From the NCBI GenBank assembly GCA_965243165.1, contig OZ251535.1, forward strand, positions 1,364,001 to 1,428,000: a stretch of 64,000 nt of DNA, read 5' to 3'. The notes beneath the pieces were generated by a model. The model ran no database searches and was not told the DNA's origin. It saw nothing but the letters and a program-made list of their open reading frames with translations. Numbering within the stretch: position 1 is the stretch's first letter; the number at the start of each line of letters is the position of its first letter. The translations under genes and the position numbers were made by a program. Positions 26,129 through 35,648 of the stretch are shown piece by piece. The DNA comes from CATQHD01 sp965243165 (GTDB lineage: Bacteria; Actinomycetota; Acidimicrobiia; Spongiisociales; Spongiisociaceae).

Positions 26129-27193
26129 TCAGGCCCCCGCCGCCGCCGCCATCCGGTCTCCCAGCTCCTCGGTGGACCCCCCCATCTCCGGTCCGGCCAT
26201 GGCCTTCATCTCCGACAGCACCGAAGCGGCGGCGTCCTCGACCGCCCGGGCCGCATCGCGCTCGCCGAGGTGGTCCAGGCACATGGCCGCCGACAGCACC
26301 GCCGCCGCCGGATTGGCCCAGCCGCGGCCCATGATGTCGGGCGCCGATCCGTGCACCGGCTCGAAGAGGGAGGGATAGGTCCGTTCGGGGTTCAGGTTGC
26401 CGCTGGCGGCCAGGCCCATGCCGCCTTGGACGGCGGCGCCGATGTCGGTGACGATGTCGCCGAAGAGGTTGTCGGTCACGATCACGTCGAACCGTTCGGG
26501 GGAGTTGACCAGATGCAGGCACATGGCGTCGACGTGGTAGTAGTCCGCCTCCACCTCCGGGTAGTCCTCGGACGCCTCGTCGACGGTGCGCTGCCAGAGG
26601 TCTCCCGAGTAGGTGAGCACGTTGGTCTTGTGCCCCAGGGATAGTCGGCGGCGGCGGGCCATGGCCTGGTCGAACCCGAAGCGGACGATCCGTTCCACGC
26701 CGAAGCGGGTGTTGATGGAATCCTGGCAGGCGATCTCGGCGGGCGTGCCCTTGCGCAGGAACCCCCCGGTGCCCGAATAGGGGCCTTCGGTGTTCTCGCG
26801 GGCCACGAGTATGTCGCAGCGGTCCGGCGTCAGGCCGGCCACCGGCGTGGGCACCCCCTCGTACAGCTTCACCGGGCGGAGGTTCACGTACAGGTCGAAG
26901 TCGAAGCGCAGGCGCAGCAGCAGACCCCGCTCCAGCACCCCGGGCGGAACGTCGGGCCGCCCGACCGCCCCCATCAGGATGGCGTCGTGGCCGGCCAGCT
27001 CCTCTTCCACGGAGTCGGGCAGCACCTCGCCCGTGGCCAGATACCGGTCGCTGCCCAGGTCGTAGTGGTCGGCCTCGAAGGTGAAACCGAACCGGGCTGC
27101 GGCCGACCGCACCGCCTTCAGGGCCTGGGCGGTTACCTCCGGGCCGATTCCGTCCCCGGCGATGACCGCGATCCGGTAGTGCCGATCAGCCAT
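26129..27193 (-). CDS. leuB: 3-Isopropylmalate dehydrogenase LeuB
   Basis: LeuB oxidatively decarboxylates 3-isopropylmalate to the leucine 2-oxo precursor. The 354 residues include [13 protein letters not shown] at the start, the [10 protein letters not shown] substrate loop, the [10 protein letters not shown] and [15 protein letters not shown]g-binding segments (paired Asp residues) and [18 protein letters not shown]. It belongs to the same superfamily as tartrate and homoisocitrate dehydrogenases, but the direct leuA neighbour supports LeuB. The start at 27193 overlaps the leuA end by eight bases. The leuCD genes are not in this window. Confidence 0.93.
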   Translation of the reverse strand: MADRHYRIAVIAGDGIGPEVTAQALKAVRSAAARFGFTFEADHYDLGSDRYLATGEVLPDSVEEELAGHDAILMGAVGRPDVPPGVLERGLLLRLRFDFDLYVNLRPVKLYEGVPTPVAGLTPDRCDILVARENTEGPYSGTGGFLRKGTPAEIACQDSINTRFGVERIVRFGFDQAMARRRRLSLGHKTNVLTYSGDLWQRTVDEASEDYPEVEADYYHVDAMCLHLVNSPERFDVIVTDNLFGDIVTDIGAAVQGGMGLAASGNLNPERTYPSLFEPVHGSAPDIMGRGWANPAAAVLSAAMCLDHLGERDAARAVEDAAASVLSEMKAMAGPEMGGSTEELGDRMAAAAGA

Positions 27194-28709
27194 CGGCGGT
27201 GCTCAGCGCCCGGTTGAGAGCTTCCACGAAGGCGTGCCCCGACCCCTCCACCACATCGGTGGAGACCCCCCGCCCGTTGTGGGAGAAACCGCCCACCCTT
27301 ATCACCACGTTCACCTCCGCCATCGCGTCGGCCCCGGCCGTTACCGGCACCACACGGTAGTCCAGCAGCTCGGCGTCGATGCCGAAGGCCTTCTTCAGGG
27401 CGTCGAAGGTGGCGTCGACCATTCCGCCGCCCCGGCCGTCGAATTTCTCGGTCCGGCCGTTGCCGCCCCGCGAGATTCCGACCGAGGCGGCGGGCTTCAC
27501 GTCGCTGCCGCCGCTCACCCGCAGCGACACCAGCCGGATCGTCTCGACCGGCCGGTCCTGCTCGCGGCGGACGATGGCCCGCAGCTCCCGCTCGTTGATC
27601 TCCACCTTGCGGTCGGCCATGTCCTTGAAGCGCCGGAAGGCCTCGGAGAACTGGTCGTCCTCCAAGACGATGTCCAGTTTGGCCAGGGCGTCGGCGAACC
27701 CGGCCCGCCCCGAATGCTTTCCGAGCACGATCTGGCTGGCGGCCCCCACCGAGGCCGGGTCCATGATCTCGTAGGTCTCCCGGTCCCGCAGCACGCCGTG
27801 CTGGTGGATGCCCGACTCGTGGACGAAGGCGTTGCGCCCCACCACCGCCTTGTTGAACTGGATGGGGTAGCCGGTGAGGCGCGACACCAGCCGGCTGGTG
27901 GGCACGATCTCCTCGGTGTTGGCGCCGATCTCCACCCCGAAATGATCTTGGCGGGTCTTGACGGCCATGATGATCTCCTCGGTGGAGGTGTTCCCGGCCC
28001 GCTCGCCGATCCCGTTGACCGCCCCCTCGATCTGGCGGGCGCCGGCGTGGATGGCCGACAGGGAGTTGGCCACCGCCAGGCCCAGGTCGTTGTGGCAGTG
28101 GGTGGAGATCACCACGTCGCTCCGCCCGCCCAGCACCTCGTCGTACACCCGGCGGAGCAGCTCCACGTAGTCCTCGGGGGTGGCGAAGCCCACCGTGTCG
28201 GGGATGTTGATGGTGGTTGCGCCCTCCTGCACCGCCGCCCGGCAGCAGTCGATCATGAAGTCGGGGTCGGAGCGGGTGGCGTCCTGGGGGGAGAACTCCA
28301 CGTCGTCCGTGTAGCGGCGCGCCCTCCGCACCGACTCCACGATCGACTGCCTGACCTCGCCGGGGGTCATGCGCAGCATCCGCTCCATGTGGATGGGGGA
28401 GGTGCTCTGGAAGACGTGGATGCGGTGCCGGGCGGCGTTCCGCACCGCGTCGTAGGCGCGGTCGATGTCGTCGGGGATGCAGCGGGCCAGCGAGGCGATC
28501 ACCGGGCCCTCCACCAGCTTGGCGATCTGCTCGACCCCGTAGAAGTCTCCGTCGGAGGCGGCCGCGAACCCGGCCTCGATGACGTCGACCCGGAGTTTGG
28601 CCAGCTGGCGGGCGATGGCCAGCTTCTCGTCGGGGGTGAGGGCGATGCCGGGGGCCTGCTCGCCGTCCCGCAGGGTGGTGTCGAAGATGATCAGTTTGTC
28701 TTGGGGCAT
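27186..28709 (-). CDS. leuA: 2-Isopropylmalate synthase LeuA
   Basis: LeuA condenses acetyl-CoA with 2-oxoisovalerate, the committed step to leucine. The 507 residues begin with [18 protein letters not shown], the DRE-TIM barrel signature with the catalytic Arg-Asp. [19 protein letters not shown] gives the metal-binding His pair, and GKHSGRAGF closes the barrel region. The C-terminal third (from about residue 390) is the LeuA regulatory domain that binds leucine for feedback inhibition. Its length matches the short LeuA class rather than the roughly 600-residue actinobacterial class. It is 135 bases downstream of ilvC. Confidence 0.95.
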   Translation of the reverse strand: MPQDKLIIFDTTLRDGEQAPGIALTPDEKLAIARQLAKLRVDVIEAGFAAASDGDFYGVEQIAKLVEGPVIASLARCIPDDIDRAYDAVRNAARHRIHVFQSTSPIHMERMLRMTPGEVRQSIVESVRRARRYTDDVEFSPQDATRSDPDFMIDCCRAAVQEGATTINIPDTVGFATPEDYVELLRRVYDEVLGGRSDVVISTHCHNDLGLAVANSLSAIHAGARQIEGAVNGIGERAGNTSTEEIIMAVKTRQDHFGVEIGANTEEIVPTSRLVSRLTGYPIQFNKAVVGRNAFVHESGIHQHGVLRDRETYEIMDPASVGAASQIVLGKHSGRAGFADALAKLDIVLEDDQFSEAFRRFKDMADRKVEINERELRAIVRREQDRPVETIRLVSLRVSGGSDVKPAASVGISRGGNGRTEKFDGRGGGMVDATFDALKKAFGIDAELLDYRVVPVTAGADAMAEVNVVIRVGGFSHNGRGVSTDVVEGSGHAFVEALNRALSTADG

Positions 28710-28844
28710 GGGTGTCTCCGGGTTTCAGGCGTCGGACGGGGTGTCGAGTTGCTGCGGAAGCGCCTCCGCAGCCCTATGCGGGGCCGCGGAGGCCGCCTAG
28801 GCGCAGAAGCTCCCGGAGGCTGCTCGGGTGCGGGCGGGCGGGGT

Positions 28845-29852
28845 TCATCGGTCCGGAGTGCGGGGGGTCAGGAAGGGCATCAGCTCGCGCAGCCGGGCGC
28901 CCACCTGTTCGACCTCGTGGCTGCGGTCGCTTTCCCGGGCCGACAGCAGGTTCGGGGCGCCCGCCCGGGCCTCGGCCATCCAGCCGCGGGCGAACCGGCC
29001 GGACCGGATGTCGTCGAGCACGTCCTTCATGACCCGGCGGGTCTGGTCGGTTACGATGCGGGGCCCGGTGTTGTAGTCGCCCCATTCGGCGGTGTCGGAT
29101 ATCGAATAGCGCATCCAGGTCAGCCCGCCCTCGTAGAGCAGGTCGACGATCAGCTTGAGCTCGTGGAGGGTCTCGAAGTAGGCCGATTCGGGCTGGTAGC
29201 CGGCCTCCACCAGGGTCTCGTAGGCGGCTTTGATCAGCGCCGACAACCCGCCGCACAGGATGACCTGCTCGCCGAACAGGTCGGTCTCGGTCTCCTCTCG
29301 GAAGGTGGTTTCCAGCACCCCGGCCCGGGTGCCGCCGATGCCCCAGGCGTAGGAGAGGCCCAGCTGGCGGGCGCCGCCGGTGGCGTCTTGGTGGACGGCC
29401 AGCAGGCAGGGGACGCCCGACCCTTCGATGTAGGTGCGCCGCACCAGGTGGCCGGGCCCTTTGGGGGCCACCATCAGCACGTCCAAGCCGGGGTCGGGGG
29501 CGATCTCTCCGAAGTGGATGTTGAAACCGTGGGCGAACATCAGGGCGTCGCCGTCCGCCAGATGCGGGGCTATCTCGGCGGCGTACAGGTCGGCGGCGTG
29601 CTGGTCGGGGACCAGGATCATGACCGCGTCGGCCCAGGCCGCAACTTCGGAGACCTCGCCCACCGCCAGCCCCTCGCCCTCCGCCTCGAGGCGGCTCCGG
29701 GAGGAGCGGCGCAGGCCCACCATGACCTCCACGCCCGATTCCCGCAGGTTGAGGGCATGGGCGTGGCCCTGGCTCCCGTAGCCGATCACCCCCACCCGGC
29801 GCTGCGAGATGAGGGCCGAGTCGGCGTCCTGGTCGTAGTAGATGGAGGCCAT
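28845..29852 (-). CDS. ilvC: Ketol-acid reductoisomerase IlvC
   Basis: IlvC converts acetolactate to dihydroxyisovalerate with NADPH and Mg. The ATG at 29852 ([11 protein letters not shown]) is preceded by GGAGGG. The protein has 335 residues, the class I form. The Rossmann motif [17 protein letters not shown] is followed by GLRRSSRSR in the loop that senses the 2'-phosphate of NADPH, then [11 protein letters not shown]. The C-terminal knotted domain supplies [12 protein letters not shown] and [17 protein letters not shown] with the Mg-binding acidic residues. The transhydrogenase genes downstream in the same direction could feed its NADPH need. Confidence 0.97.
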   Translation of the reverse strand: MASIYYDQDADSALISQRRVGVIGYGSQGHAHALNLRESGVEVMVGLRRSSRSRLEAEGEGLAVGEVSEVAAWADAVMILVPDQHAADLYAAEIAPHLADGDALMFAHGFNIHFGEIAPDPGLDVLMVAPKGPGHLVRRTYIEGSGVPCLLAVHQDATGGARQLGLSYAWGIGGTRAGVLETTFREETETDLFGEQVILCGGLSALIKAAYETLVEAGYQPESAYFETLHELKLIVDLLYEGGLTWMRYSISDTAEWGDYNTGPRIVTDQTRRVMKDVLDDIRSGRFARGWMAEARAGAPNLLSARESDRSHEVEQVGARLRELMPFLTPRTPDR

Positions 29853-29925
29853 GCCTATCCCTCCCGGGCTGTCGAACACTTGGGGGCCGGGCGGGAGGTT
29901 ACGCCGGAAATTCCCTCCGCGCGCA

Positions 29926-30429
29926 TCACCCCGCCGCCCTGAGTTTGCGGAGCTTGGGCTCGCGGCTCATGGCGATGCGCCCCGACTTGACCAGATCCAT
30001 CACCCCGAACGGCCGCATCAGATCCAGGAAGTCGTTGAGCTTGGAGGGGGCGCCGGTCACCAGGAAGGTGATCGAGCTGGTCGACACGTCGACCGCGGTG
30101 GCGCTGAAGATGCCGGCCAGCTCCAGCACCCCGCTCCGGCGGCCCGAGATGGCCTTCACCCTGACCAGCATGATCTCCCGCTCGATGGACGAGGCCGGGT
30201 CGAGCTCGCTGATCCTCACCACGTTGACCAGCTTGTGGAGCTGTTTCTTCACCTGTTCCAGCTCGGGGGCGTTCACCACGATGGTCATCTTCGACAGGCC
30301 CTGCTCGGCGGTGGGGCCGACCGCCAGCGAGGTGATGTTGAACCCCCGCCGGGCCAGCAACAGGGACACCCGGGCCAGGACGCCCGGCTTGTCTTCGACC
30401 AGGACGCTCAGAACCAGCTGCTCGTTCAC
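29926..30429 (-). CDS. ilvN: Acetolactate synthase small (regulatory) subunit IlvN/IlvH
   Basis: This regulatory subunit binds valine and activates the large subunit. In 167 residues there is an N-terminal ACT domain ([21 protein letters not shown]) and a C-terminal ACT-like domain after about residue 85 ([18 protein letters not shown]). The GTG start at 30429 overlaps the ilvB stop (GTGA), showing coupled translation of the two subunits. The length is that of the long IlvH-type subunits. Confidence 0.95.
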   Translation of the reverse strand: MNEQLVLSVLVEDKPGVLARVSLLLARRGFNITSLAVGPTAEQGLSKMTIVVNAPELEQVKKQLHKLVNVVRISELDPASSIEREIMLVRVKAISGRRSGVLELAGIFSATAVDVSTSSITFLVTGAPSKLNDFLDLMRPFGVMDLVKSGRIAMSREPKLRKLRAAG

Positions 30430-32126
30430 AGGTCCTCCGGTCCGGTGAGCACCACGTCGTTGGAGCCCCCGGCGGGGACCATGGGGAACACCATCTCGTC
30501 GCGGTCCACGGCGAACTCGGCCACCGCCGGCCGGTCGTCCACCTCCAGCATGCGGGCGATCGCGTCGTCTACCTCGTCGGCCCGGGAGGCGCGCACCCCG
30601 GCGCACCCCATGGCCTCGGCCAGCTTCACGTAGTCGGGGAGGTCCATGCCCAGATCGGAGGAGGAGTAGCGCTCGTTGTAGAAGAGACGCTGCCACTGGC
30701 GGACCATGCCGTGGGCGCCGTTGTTGAACACCGCCACCTTGATCGGGATGTTCTCCACCGCGGCGGTGATCAGCTCCTGGCAGGTCATCTGGAAGCATCC
30801 GTCTCCGTCGACCGCCACCACCTGGCGGTCGGGCATGCCCGCCTTGGCGCCGACGGCGGCCGGCACCGCGAACCCCATGGTTCCGAGGCCGCCCGAGTTG
30901 ATCCAGCGGCGGGGCTGCTCGAACTCCCAGTATTGGGAGGCCCACATCTGATGCTGGCCCACGCCCGACACCACGATGGCGTCGGGGTCCGCCATTTCCC
31001 GCAGCCGGGTGAGCACATATTGGGGCTTGAGGGGGCCGTCGGCGGTCTGATCGAAGGTGAGGGGGTGCCGCTTCTGCCACTCCTCGATGGTGTTCCACCA
31101 CTTTTCGAGCTCGAGGGCGGGCCTGCCGCCCCAGGCCGTGAGCATCTCCTCCAGCGTGCGCCGGGCGTCGCCCACGATCGGGACCTCCGGCGGCCGCACC
31201 TTTCCGATCTCGGCCGGGTCGACGTCGGCGTGGATCACCTTGGCGAAGGGGGCGAAGCTGTCGGGGTCGCCGGTTACCCGGTCGTCGAACCGGACGCCGA
31301 CCGCGATCAGCAGGTCCGCCTTCTGCATGGCGGTGGTGGCGGCGTAGAGGCCGTGCATGCCCGGCATCCCGAGGGCGTTGGGGTGGCGGTCGGAGATCGC
31401 CCCCCTGCCCATCAGGGTGGTGGTGACCGGGATGTTGGCGGCCTCGGCGAAGCGGGTGAGGGCCTCGGAGGCCTCCGCCTTGATGATCCCGCCCCCCGCG
31501 TAGAGGACGGGGCGCTCGGATTCCTCGATGAGCCTGATCGCCTCGGCGATCCGCCGGGGGTGGGGGTCGACGGTGGGGCGGTAGCCCGGCATCGAGATGG
31601 CGCCCGGGTCGCGCCACTCCAGGCGGGCGTTGAGGACGTCCTTGGGCAGATCGACCAGCACCGGGCCGGGCCGCCCCGTGATGGCCAGGTGGAAGGCCTC
31701 GGCCACGGTGGGGCCTATCTCCTCGGGTTCGGTAACGAAGTAGTTGTGCTTGGTGGCCGGCATCGTGATGCCGGTGGTGTAGGCCTCCTGGAAGGCGTCG
31801 TTGCCGACCGCATGGGTGGGGACCTGTCCGGTAACGGCCACCAGAGGCACCGAGTCCATGAGGGCGTCTGCCAGGGGGGTCACCAGGTTGGTGGCGCCCG
31901 GGCCGGAGGTGGCTACGGCCACCCCCACCTTGCCGGTGGCCCAGGCGTAGCCTTCGGCCATGTGCCCGGCGCCCTGTTCGTGGCGGGCCAGGATGTGGCG
32001 GAACCCGGCGTCGAGCATGGGGTCGTAGGCGGGGAGGATGGCGCCGCCCGGTACGCCGAAGGCCACCTCGACTCCCTGGTGTTCGAGGGCTTTGATGAGG
32101 GCTTGCGCTCCTGTGATGGTGCTCAT
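30426..32126 (-). CDS. ilvB: Acetolactate synthase large (catalytic) subunit IlvB
   Basis: This thiamine-diphosphate enzyme forms acetolactate or acetohydroxybutyrate. The 566 residues contain three domains: the PYR domain with VAFGVPGGAILPAYD and the catalytic Glu in RHEQGAGHMAEGYA, the central FAD-binding domain, and the PP domain with VAVDGDGCFQMTCQELITA as the ThDP/Mg motif. It is the first enzyme gene of the ilvB-ilvN-ilvC-leuA-leuB run. A leader peptide gene and an intrinsic terminator lie upstream, indicating attenuation. Confidence 0.97.
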   Translation of the reverse strand: MSTITGAQALIKALEHQGVEVAFGVPGGAILPAYDPMLDAGFRHILARHEQGAGHMAEGYAWATGKVGVAVATSGPGATNLVTPLADALMDSVPLVAVTGQVPTHAVGNDAFQEAYTTGITMPATKHNYFVTEPEEIGPTVAEAFHLAITGRPGPVLVDLPKDVLNARLEWRDPGAISMPGYRPTVDPHPRRIAEAIRLIEESERPVLYAGGGIIKAEASEALTRFAEAANIPVTTTLMGRGAISDRHPNALGMPGMHGLYAATTAMQKADLLIAVGVRFDDRVTGDPDSFAPFAKVIHADVDPAEIGKVRPPEVPIVGDARRTLEEMLTAWGGRPALELEKWWNTIEEWQKRHPLTFDQTADGPLKPQYVLTRLREMADPDAIVVSGVGQHQMWASQYWEFEQPRRWINSGGLGTMGFAVPAAVGAKAGMPDRQVVAVDGDGCFQMTCQELITAAVENIPIKVAVFNNGAHGMVRQWQRLFYNERYSSSDLGMDLPDYVKLAEAMGCAGVRASRADEVDDAIARMLEVDDRPAVAEFAVDRDEMVFPMVPAGGSNDVVLTGPEDL

Positions 32127-32180
32127 CTTCTGTTCCTTGCCGGTTCGGGGGCAGTCCTTCGGGGGTGTCCGTCAATACAA

Positions 32181-32202
32181 AAACCCTCCGTATGGAGGGT
32201 TT
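32181..32202 (-). terminator. Intrinsic attenuator upstream of ilvB
   Basis: On the minus strand AAACCCTCC, a four-base loop, and GGAGGGTTT form a nine-bp stem directly followed by further T residues. It lies 32 bases after the leader peptide stop and 54 bases before ilvB. Between leader and terminator a second possible stem pairs GCGCACG with CGTGCGC, as a pause or alternative structure. The layout is that of a transcription attenuator. Confidence 0.8.
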
Positions 32203-32233
32203 CTTGCGCACGCGCCGCCGGAGCAGCCGTGCG

Positions 32234-32269
32234 CTACATAAGTACCAGGACGGGGTTGGCGTTCGTCAT
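32234..32269 (-). CDS. ilvL: ilv leader peptide (11 aa, Val/Leu codons)
   Basis: This tiny frame, ATG 32269 to TAG, encodes MTNANPVLVLM, with consecutive Val-Leu-Val-Leu codons. It starts about two bases after the predicted transcription start and is therefore probably translated as a leaderless message. It ends shortly before a stem pair and the intrinsic terminator ahead of ilvB. Ribosome stalling at Val/Leu codons when these amino acids are scarce would be expected to favour an antiterminator. The peptide is seen directly; the mechanism is inferred from known ilv attenuation. Confidence 0.75.
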   Translation of the reverse strand: MTNANPVLVLM

Positions 32270-32277
32270 GGCCCCCA

Positions 32278-32306
32278 ATTATGGATGATGAGCGGCCCGA
32301 TGTCAA
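32278..32306 (-). promoter_or_regulatory. ilvB operon promoter (TTGACA - 17 bp - CATAAT)
   Basis: On the minus strand a consensus TTGACA (32301-32306) is separated by exactly 17 bases from CATAAT (32278-32283), which matches five of six -10 bases. The predicted start of transcription is around 32269-32272, at or next to the ATG of the leader peptide. Confidence 0.8.
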
Positions 32307-32349
32307 CCCCTGGGACGCGGTAACCGGCGGCGGCATATACGATGGCGGT

Positions 32350-33606
32350 ATGAACGAGCGCGACCGCAGGCCGGAGGAGCTCCTGAGGGCGGTGGGGTCC
32401 TCCCCGACGGTGGAGGCCGCCCGCCGGGCCCTGGCCGCCCTGGAGCCGAGGGAGGTGCCCGTCCCGCTGAGGAGGGTGAAGGAGCAGAACCGGCCCTCGC
32501 TGCCCCTGCCCTTCGAGCGCCGGCTGCTCAAGGAGATAGAGGACAACGAGTGGTTCCGGGAGCAGACGGCCGAGCAGTTCGAAGCGTCGGCGGCGGAGTC
32601 CGACATCGAGGAGGCGGCGGCGGCGCTGTTCCTGTTCCGGCCGGAGGGCTGGGAGGAGGGGTTGGCGGAGGCGGCCCGCGCGGTCGAGGAAGCCCGCCGG
32701 GCCGACCAGATCGAGCAGATGGCCCGCCATATCGAGAAGCTGGAGTCGGATCTGGAGGACTGGCGGAACAAGGCCAAGCGCCACCGGCGGATGATGGAGG
32801 AGGCCAAGAAAGAGGCCGGGCGCCTGGTTGCGAAGGCCAAGACCGAGGCTGTGGAGGAGGCCCGCCGGCAATTCGGCGGCGATCTGGCCGAACAGAAACG
32901 GGAGAACCGCCGGTTGACCGAGGAGCTGGCGGAGGCGGCGGCGGAGCTGGGCCGGCAGCGGGAGCAGCTCTCCTTCACCCGCGAAGCCTTGGACCGGGTG
33001 CGCAGGATCCAGCCTCCGCCGCCCCCGGATCCCGGACCGAACGCCTGGGCCGCCCGGGAACCGCTCGAATCCGCCCGCTTCCTGGACGAAGTGGTGGAGG
33101 CTCATTTCCCGGCCGCCGCGTTCAGGGAGGTCAAGCCGAAACCGCAGGCGGCGCCCCTCGCCCTGCCCTTGGGGGTGAACCCCAGCGATCCGGCGGCGGT
33201 CGAATGGCTGCTGGCCCTGGACCGGTCGTTCTCCCTGCTGGTGGACGGTTACAACGTCGGTTTCCACGTCGACAACGACCGGTTCCATACCCCGGTGATC
33301 CGCAACCGGCTGGAAACTTACCTCACCCTCTTCAAGAACCTGGCCCAAGGATGGCCCCGAGTAACGGTGGTGTACGACTCGTGCTATTCCGGCGACACCA
33401 CCGTCGACTACCTGGGGGGCGAGATCGAGGTGATGTTCACCAACGCGGGGCGCACCGCCGACGACGAGCTGGTGTCCATAGCCGCCGAACAGAAGGCGTC
33501 GACGGTGGTGGTGTCGAGCGACAAGGAAGTCCAGAAGGGGGCCGGGGATGCGGGCGCTCTCGTGCTGTTCAGCGAATCATTGGCGGGGTGGATCCTCGGC
33601 CGGTGA
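32350..33606 (+). CDS. Coiled-coil protein with C-terminal NYN/YacP-like ribonuclease domain
   Basis: The protein is 418 residues from ATG 32350 (MNERDRR). The first 100 residues form a helical region. A long charged coiled coil with many Glu, Ala and Arg follows from about 110 to 215, then a Pro-rich hinge. The C-terminal 160 residues are an NYN (PIN-like) domain of the YacP type: LLVDGYNVGF, VVYDSCYSGD, TNAGRTADDELV and VVVSSDKEVQ supply the conserved aspartates. YacP-like proteins cut structured RNA in Bacillus (Rae1). It is divergent from the ilv operon, with its 5' end close to the ilv promoter. Confidence 0.8.
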   Translation: MNERDRRPEELLRAVGSSPTVEAARRALAALEPREVPVPLRRVKEQNRPSLPLPFERRLLKEIEDNEWFREQTAEQFEASAAESDIEEAAAALFLFRPEGWEEGLAEAARAVEEARRADQIEQMARHIEKLESDLEDWRNKAKRHRRMMEEAKKEAGRLVAKAKTEAVEEARRQFGGDLAEQKRENRRLTEELAEAAAELGRQREQLSFTREALDRVRRIQPPPPPDPGPNAWAAREPLESARFLDEVVEAHFPAAAFREVKPKPQAAPLALPLGVNPSDPAAVEWLLALDRSFSLLVDGYNVGFHVDNDRFHTPVIRNRLETYLTLFKNLAQGWPRVTVVYDSCYSGDTTVDYLGGEIEVMFTNAGRTADDELVSIAAEQKASTVVVSSDKEVQKGAGDAGALVLFSESLAGWILGR

Positions 33607-33629
33607 CCCCCTGCGCCGGGCGGGAGGGG

Positions 33630-33851
33630 CTATCCGCGGAAGATGCGGCCCGCCAGGTTGACCAGCACGGTCAGGATCACGCTCACCGCCGCCGCCGATG
33701 TGATCGGTATGAACAGCGTCGATCCTTCTCCGGTGCGGCGGATGTCGCCCGGCAGGTTTCCGAACCACGAGAACAGGCCGAACCGGACGGCCAGCCCGGC
33801 GGCTACGGCGGCCGCGCCCCCGATGATCAGCAGGTTTCCCGCCTGACGCAC
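33630..33851 (-). CDS. DUF2905-family small membrane protein
   Basis: The 73-residue protein has two hydrophobic helices (LLIIGGAAAVAAGLAVRFG and ITSAAAVSVILTVLVNLAG). They are joined by the family loop FGNLPGDIRRTGEGSTLFIPI. This matches the DUF2905 family, widespread and of unknown function. It lies between ilvD and the NYN gene, convergent with the latter, and ends 24 bases from its stop. Confidence 0.85.
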   Translation of the reverse strand: MRQAGNLLIIGGAAAVAAGLAVRFGLFSWFGNLPGDIRRTGEGSTLFIPITSAAAVSVILTVLVNLAGRIFRG

Positions 33852-33879
33852 AGCCCGCCCGCCGGTGAAGCGCCGCCGG

Positions 33880-35580
33880 TTACAGCGGGGCGTCGGTCAC
33901 GCACCCCAGGCTGGCGGGCGACACGGTGCGGATGTATTTGGCCAGCGCGCCGCGGGCGGCTTTCAGCGGGGGCGCCGTCCAGGCCGCCCGCCGCCGCGCC
34001 AGCTCCTCGTCGGAGACGGCGAGGGTGATGGTGCGGGCCTCGGCGTCGATCGATATCTCGTCGCCCGGCTCCACCAGGGCGATGGGGCCGCCCTCCTGCG
34101 CCTCCGGGCAGACGTGGCCCATGATGAAGCCGTGGGAACCGCCCGAGAACCGCCCGTCGGTTATCAAGGCCGCGTCTTGGCCCAGGCCGGCCCCCATGAC
34201 GGCCGAGGTGGGGGTGAGCATCTCGGGCATGCCCGGCCCGCCCTTGGGTCCCTCGTAGCGGATGACGATCACCGAACCCGGTCCGATCTCCCCCCGCTCC
34301 AGCGCCTTCAGCATGTCCTCCTCGCTGTCGTAGGGGAGGGCCTTGCCGGTGAAGGCCAGACCTTCCTTGCCGGTGATCTTGGCCACCGCCCCTTCGGGCG
34401 CCAGGTTCCCCCGCAGGATCTGGATGTGGCCGCTCTCCTTGATGGGGCCGCCCCAGGGGGCGATAACCTGCTGGCCCTCCGCCAGGCCGGGCAGTTCGGC
34501 CAGGTTCTCCGCCATGGTGCGTCCGGTAACGGTCAGGCAGCCGCCGTCGACGGCGCCCTTCTCCAAGAGCATCTTCAGCACGGCGGGGGTTCCGCCGACC
34601 GCGTCGAGGTCGGCCATCACGTAACGGCCGGAGGGCTTGAGGTCGGCCAGGTAGGGGGTGCGGCTGCTCACCGCCTGGAAGTCGTCGATGGACAGATCCA
34701 CCCCGGCCGTGTGGGCGACGGCCAGGAGGTGGAGCACCGCGTTGGTGGATCCGCCCAGCACCATGGTGAGGACCATGGCGTTCTCGAAGGCCGCCCTGGT
34801 CATGATGTCGCGGGGCCGGATGTTCTCTTCCATGAGCCGGCGGACGGCTTCCCCCGCCGCCCGGCATTCGGCGGCCTTGCGGGGGTCGAGGGCCGGGGTG
34901 GAGGAGCTGTAGGGGAGCGACATCCCCAGCGCCTCGGCGGCGGCCGCCATGGTGTTGGCCGTATACATCCCCCCGCAGGCGCCCGCTCCGGGGCAGGCGT
35001 TGCGCACGATGTCGAGGCGGGCTTCCTCGTCTATCCGCCCGGCGATGAACTCCCCGTAGGACTGGAAGGCCGAGACGATGTCGATGGGCCGCCCCTCTCG
35101 GTCGGCCCCCGGCTGGATGGTCCCTCCGTAGATCATCAGGGCGGGCCGGTCGAGGCGGGCCATGGCCATCAGCGAGCCGGGCATGTTCTTGTCGCAGCCG
35201 GGGATCGAGATGTTGGCGTCGTACCACTGGGCGCTCATGACGGTCTCGATCGAATCGGCGATCAGATCCCGGGACTGGAGGGAGTAGGACATGCCCTCGG
35301 TTCCCATCGACATCCCGTCCGACACCCCGATGGTGTTGAAGCGCATCCCCACCATTCCGGCCCGGTCCACCCCTTGCTTGGCCTCGGCGGCCAGGCGGTC
35401 GAGGTGCATGTTGCAGCTGTTGCCCTCGTACCACATGGAGGCGATACCGACTTGGGCCTTGGTCATGTCTTCGTGGGCGAGGCCCGCCGCGTAGAGCATG
35501 GCCTGCGATCCGCCCTGCGACCGTTCCTGGGTGATGCGTCGGCTGACGAGGTTGATGGGTTCCGGCATGGGGCCAATCAT
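33880..35580 (-). CDS. ilvD: Dihydroxy-acid dehydratase IlvD
   Basis: IlvD is an iron-sulfur enzyme that dehydrates dihydroxyisovalerate and dihydroxymethylvalerate. The 566 residues include the cluster-binding cysteines in [13 protein letters not shown], [11 protein letters not shown] and [16 protein letters not shown] motifs. The C-terminal region has [20 protein letters not shown] with the catalytic Ser. The start ATG at 35580 is near the window's divergent phosphoesterase gene. It is separate from the ilvBNC-leuAB operon, although on the same strand. Confidence 0.96.
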   Translation of the reverse strand: MIGPMPEPINLVSRRITQERSQGGSQAMLYAAGLAHEDMTKAQVGIASMWYEGNSCNMHLDRLAAEAKQGVDRAGMVGMRFNTIGVSDGMSMGTEGMSYSLQSRDLIADSIETVMSAQWYDANISIPGCDKNMPGSLMAMARLDRPALMIYGGTIQPGADREGRPIDIVSAFQSYGEFIAGRIDEEARLDIVRNACPGAGACGGMYTANTMAAAAEALGMSLPYSSSTPALDPRKAAECRAAGEAVRRLMEENIRPRDIMTRAAFENAMVLTMVLGGSTNAVLHLLAVAHTAGVDLSIDDFQAVSSRTPYLADLKPSGRYVMADLDAVGGTPAVLKMLLEKGAVDGGCLTVTGRTMAENLAELPGLAEGQQVIAPWGGPIKESGHIQILRGNLAPEGAVAKITGKEGLAFTGKALPYDSEEDMLKALERGEIGPGSVIVIRYEGPKGGPGMPEMLTPTSAVMGAGLGQDAALITDGRFSGGSHGFIMGHVCPEAQEGGPIALVEPGDEISIDAEARTITLAVSDEELARRRAAWTAPPLKAARGALAKYIRTVSPASLGCVTDAPL

Positions 35581-35648
35581 AGATCGCCGGCGGGCGCCTG
35601 CCGGATTCGGAGGGCGGGCCCGTCCGCCGGGCGGTTACCCTGGCGGGG

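Noticed and set aside
27234..29942. A 902-residue open frame on the plus strand across leuA and ilvC
   Set aside because: Shadow frame. It crosses two well-supported opposite-strand genes and has low-complexity Gly/His/Val composition.
29926..32211. A 761-residue frame covering ilvN and running antiphase through ilvB
   Set aside because: Only its last 167 codons (from GTG 30429) are real ilvN. The upstream part is a wrong frame of ilvB.
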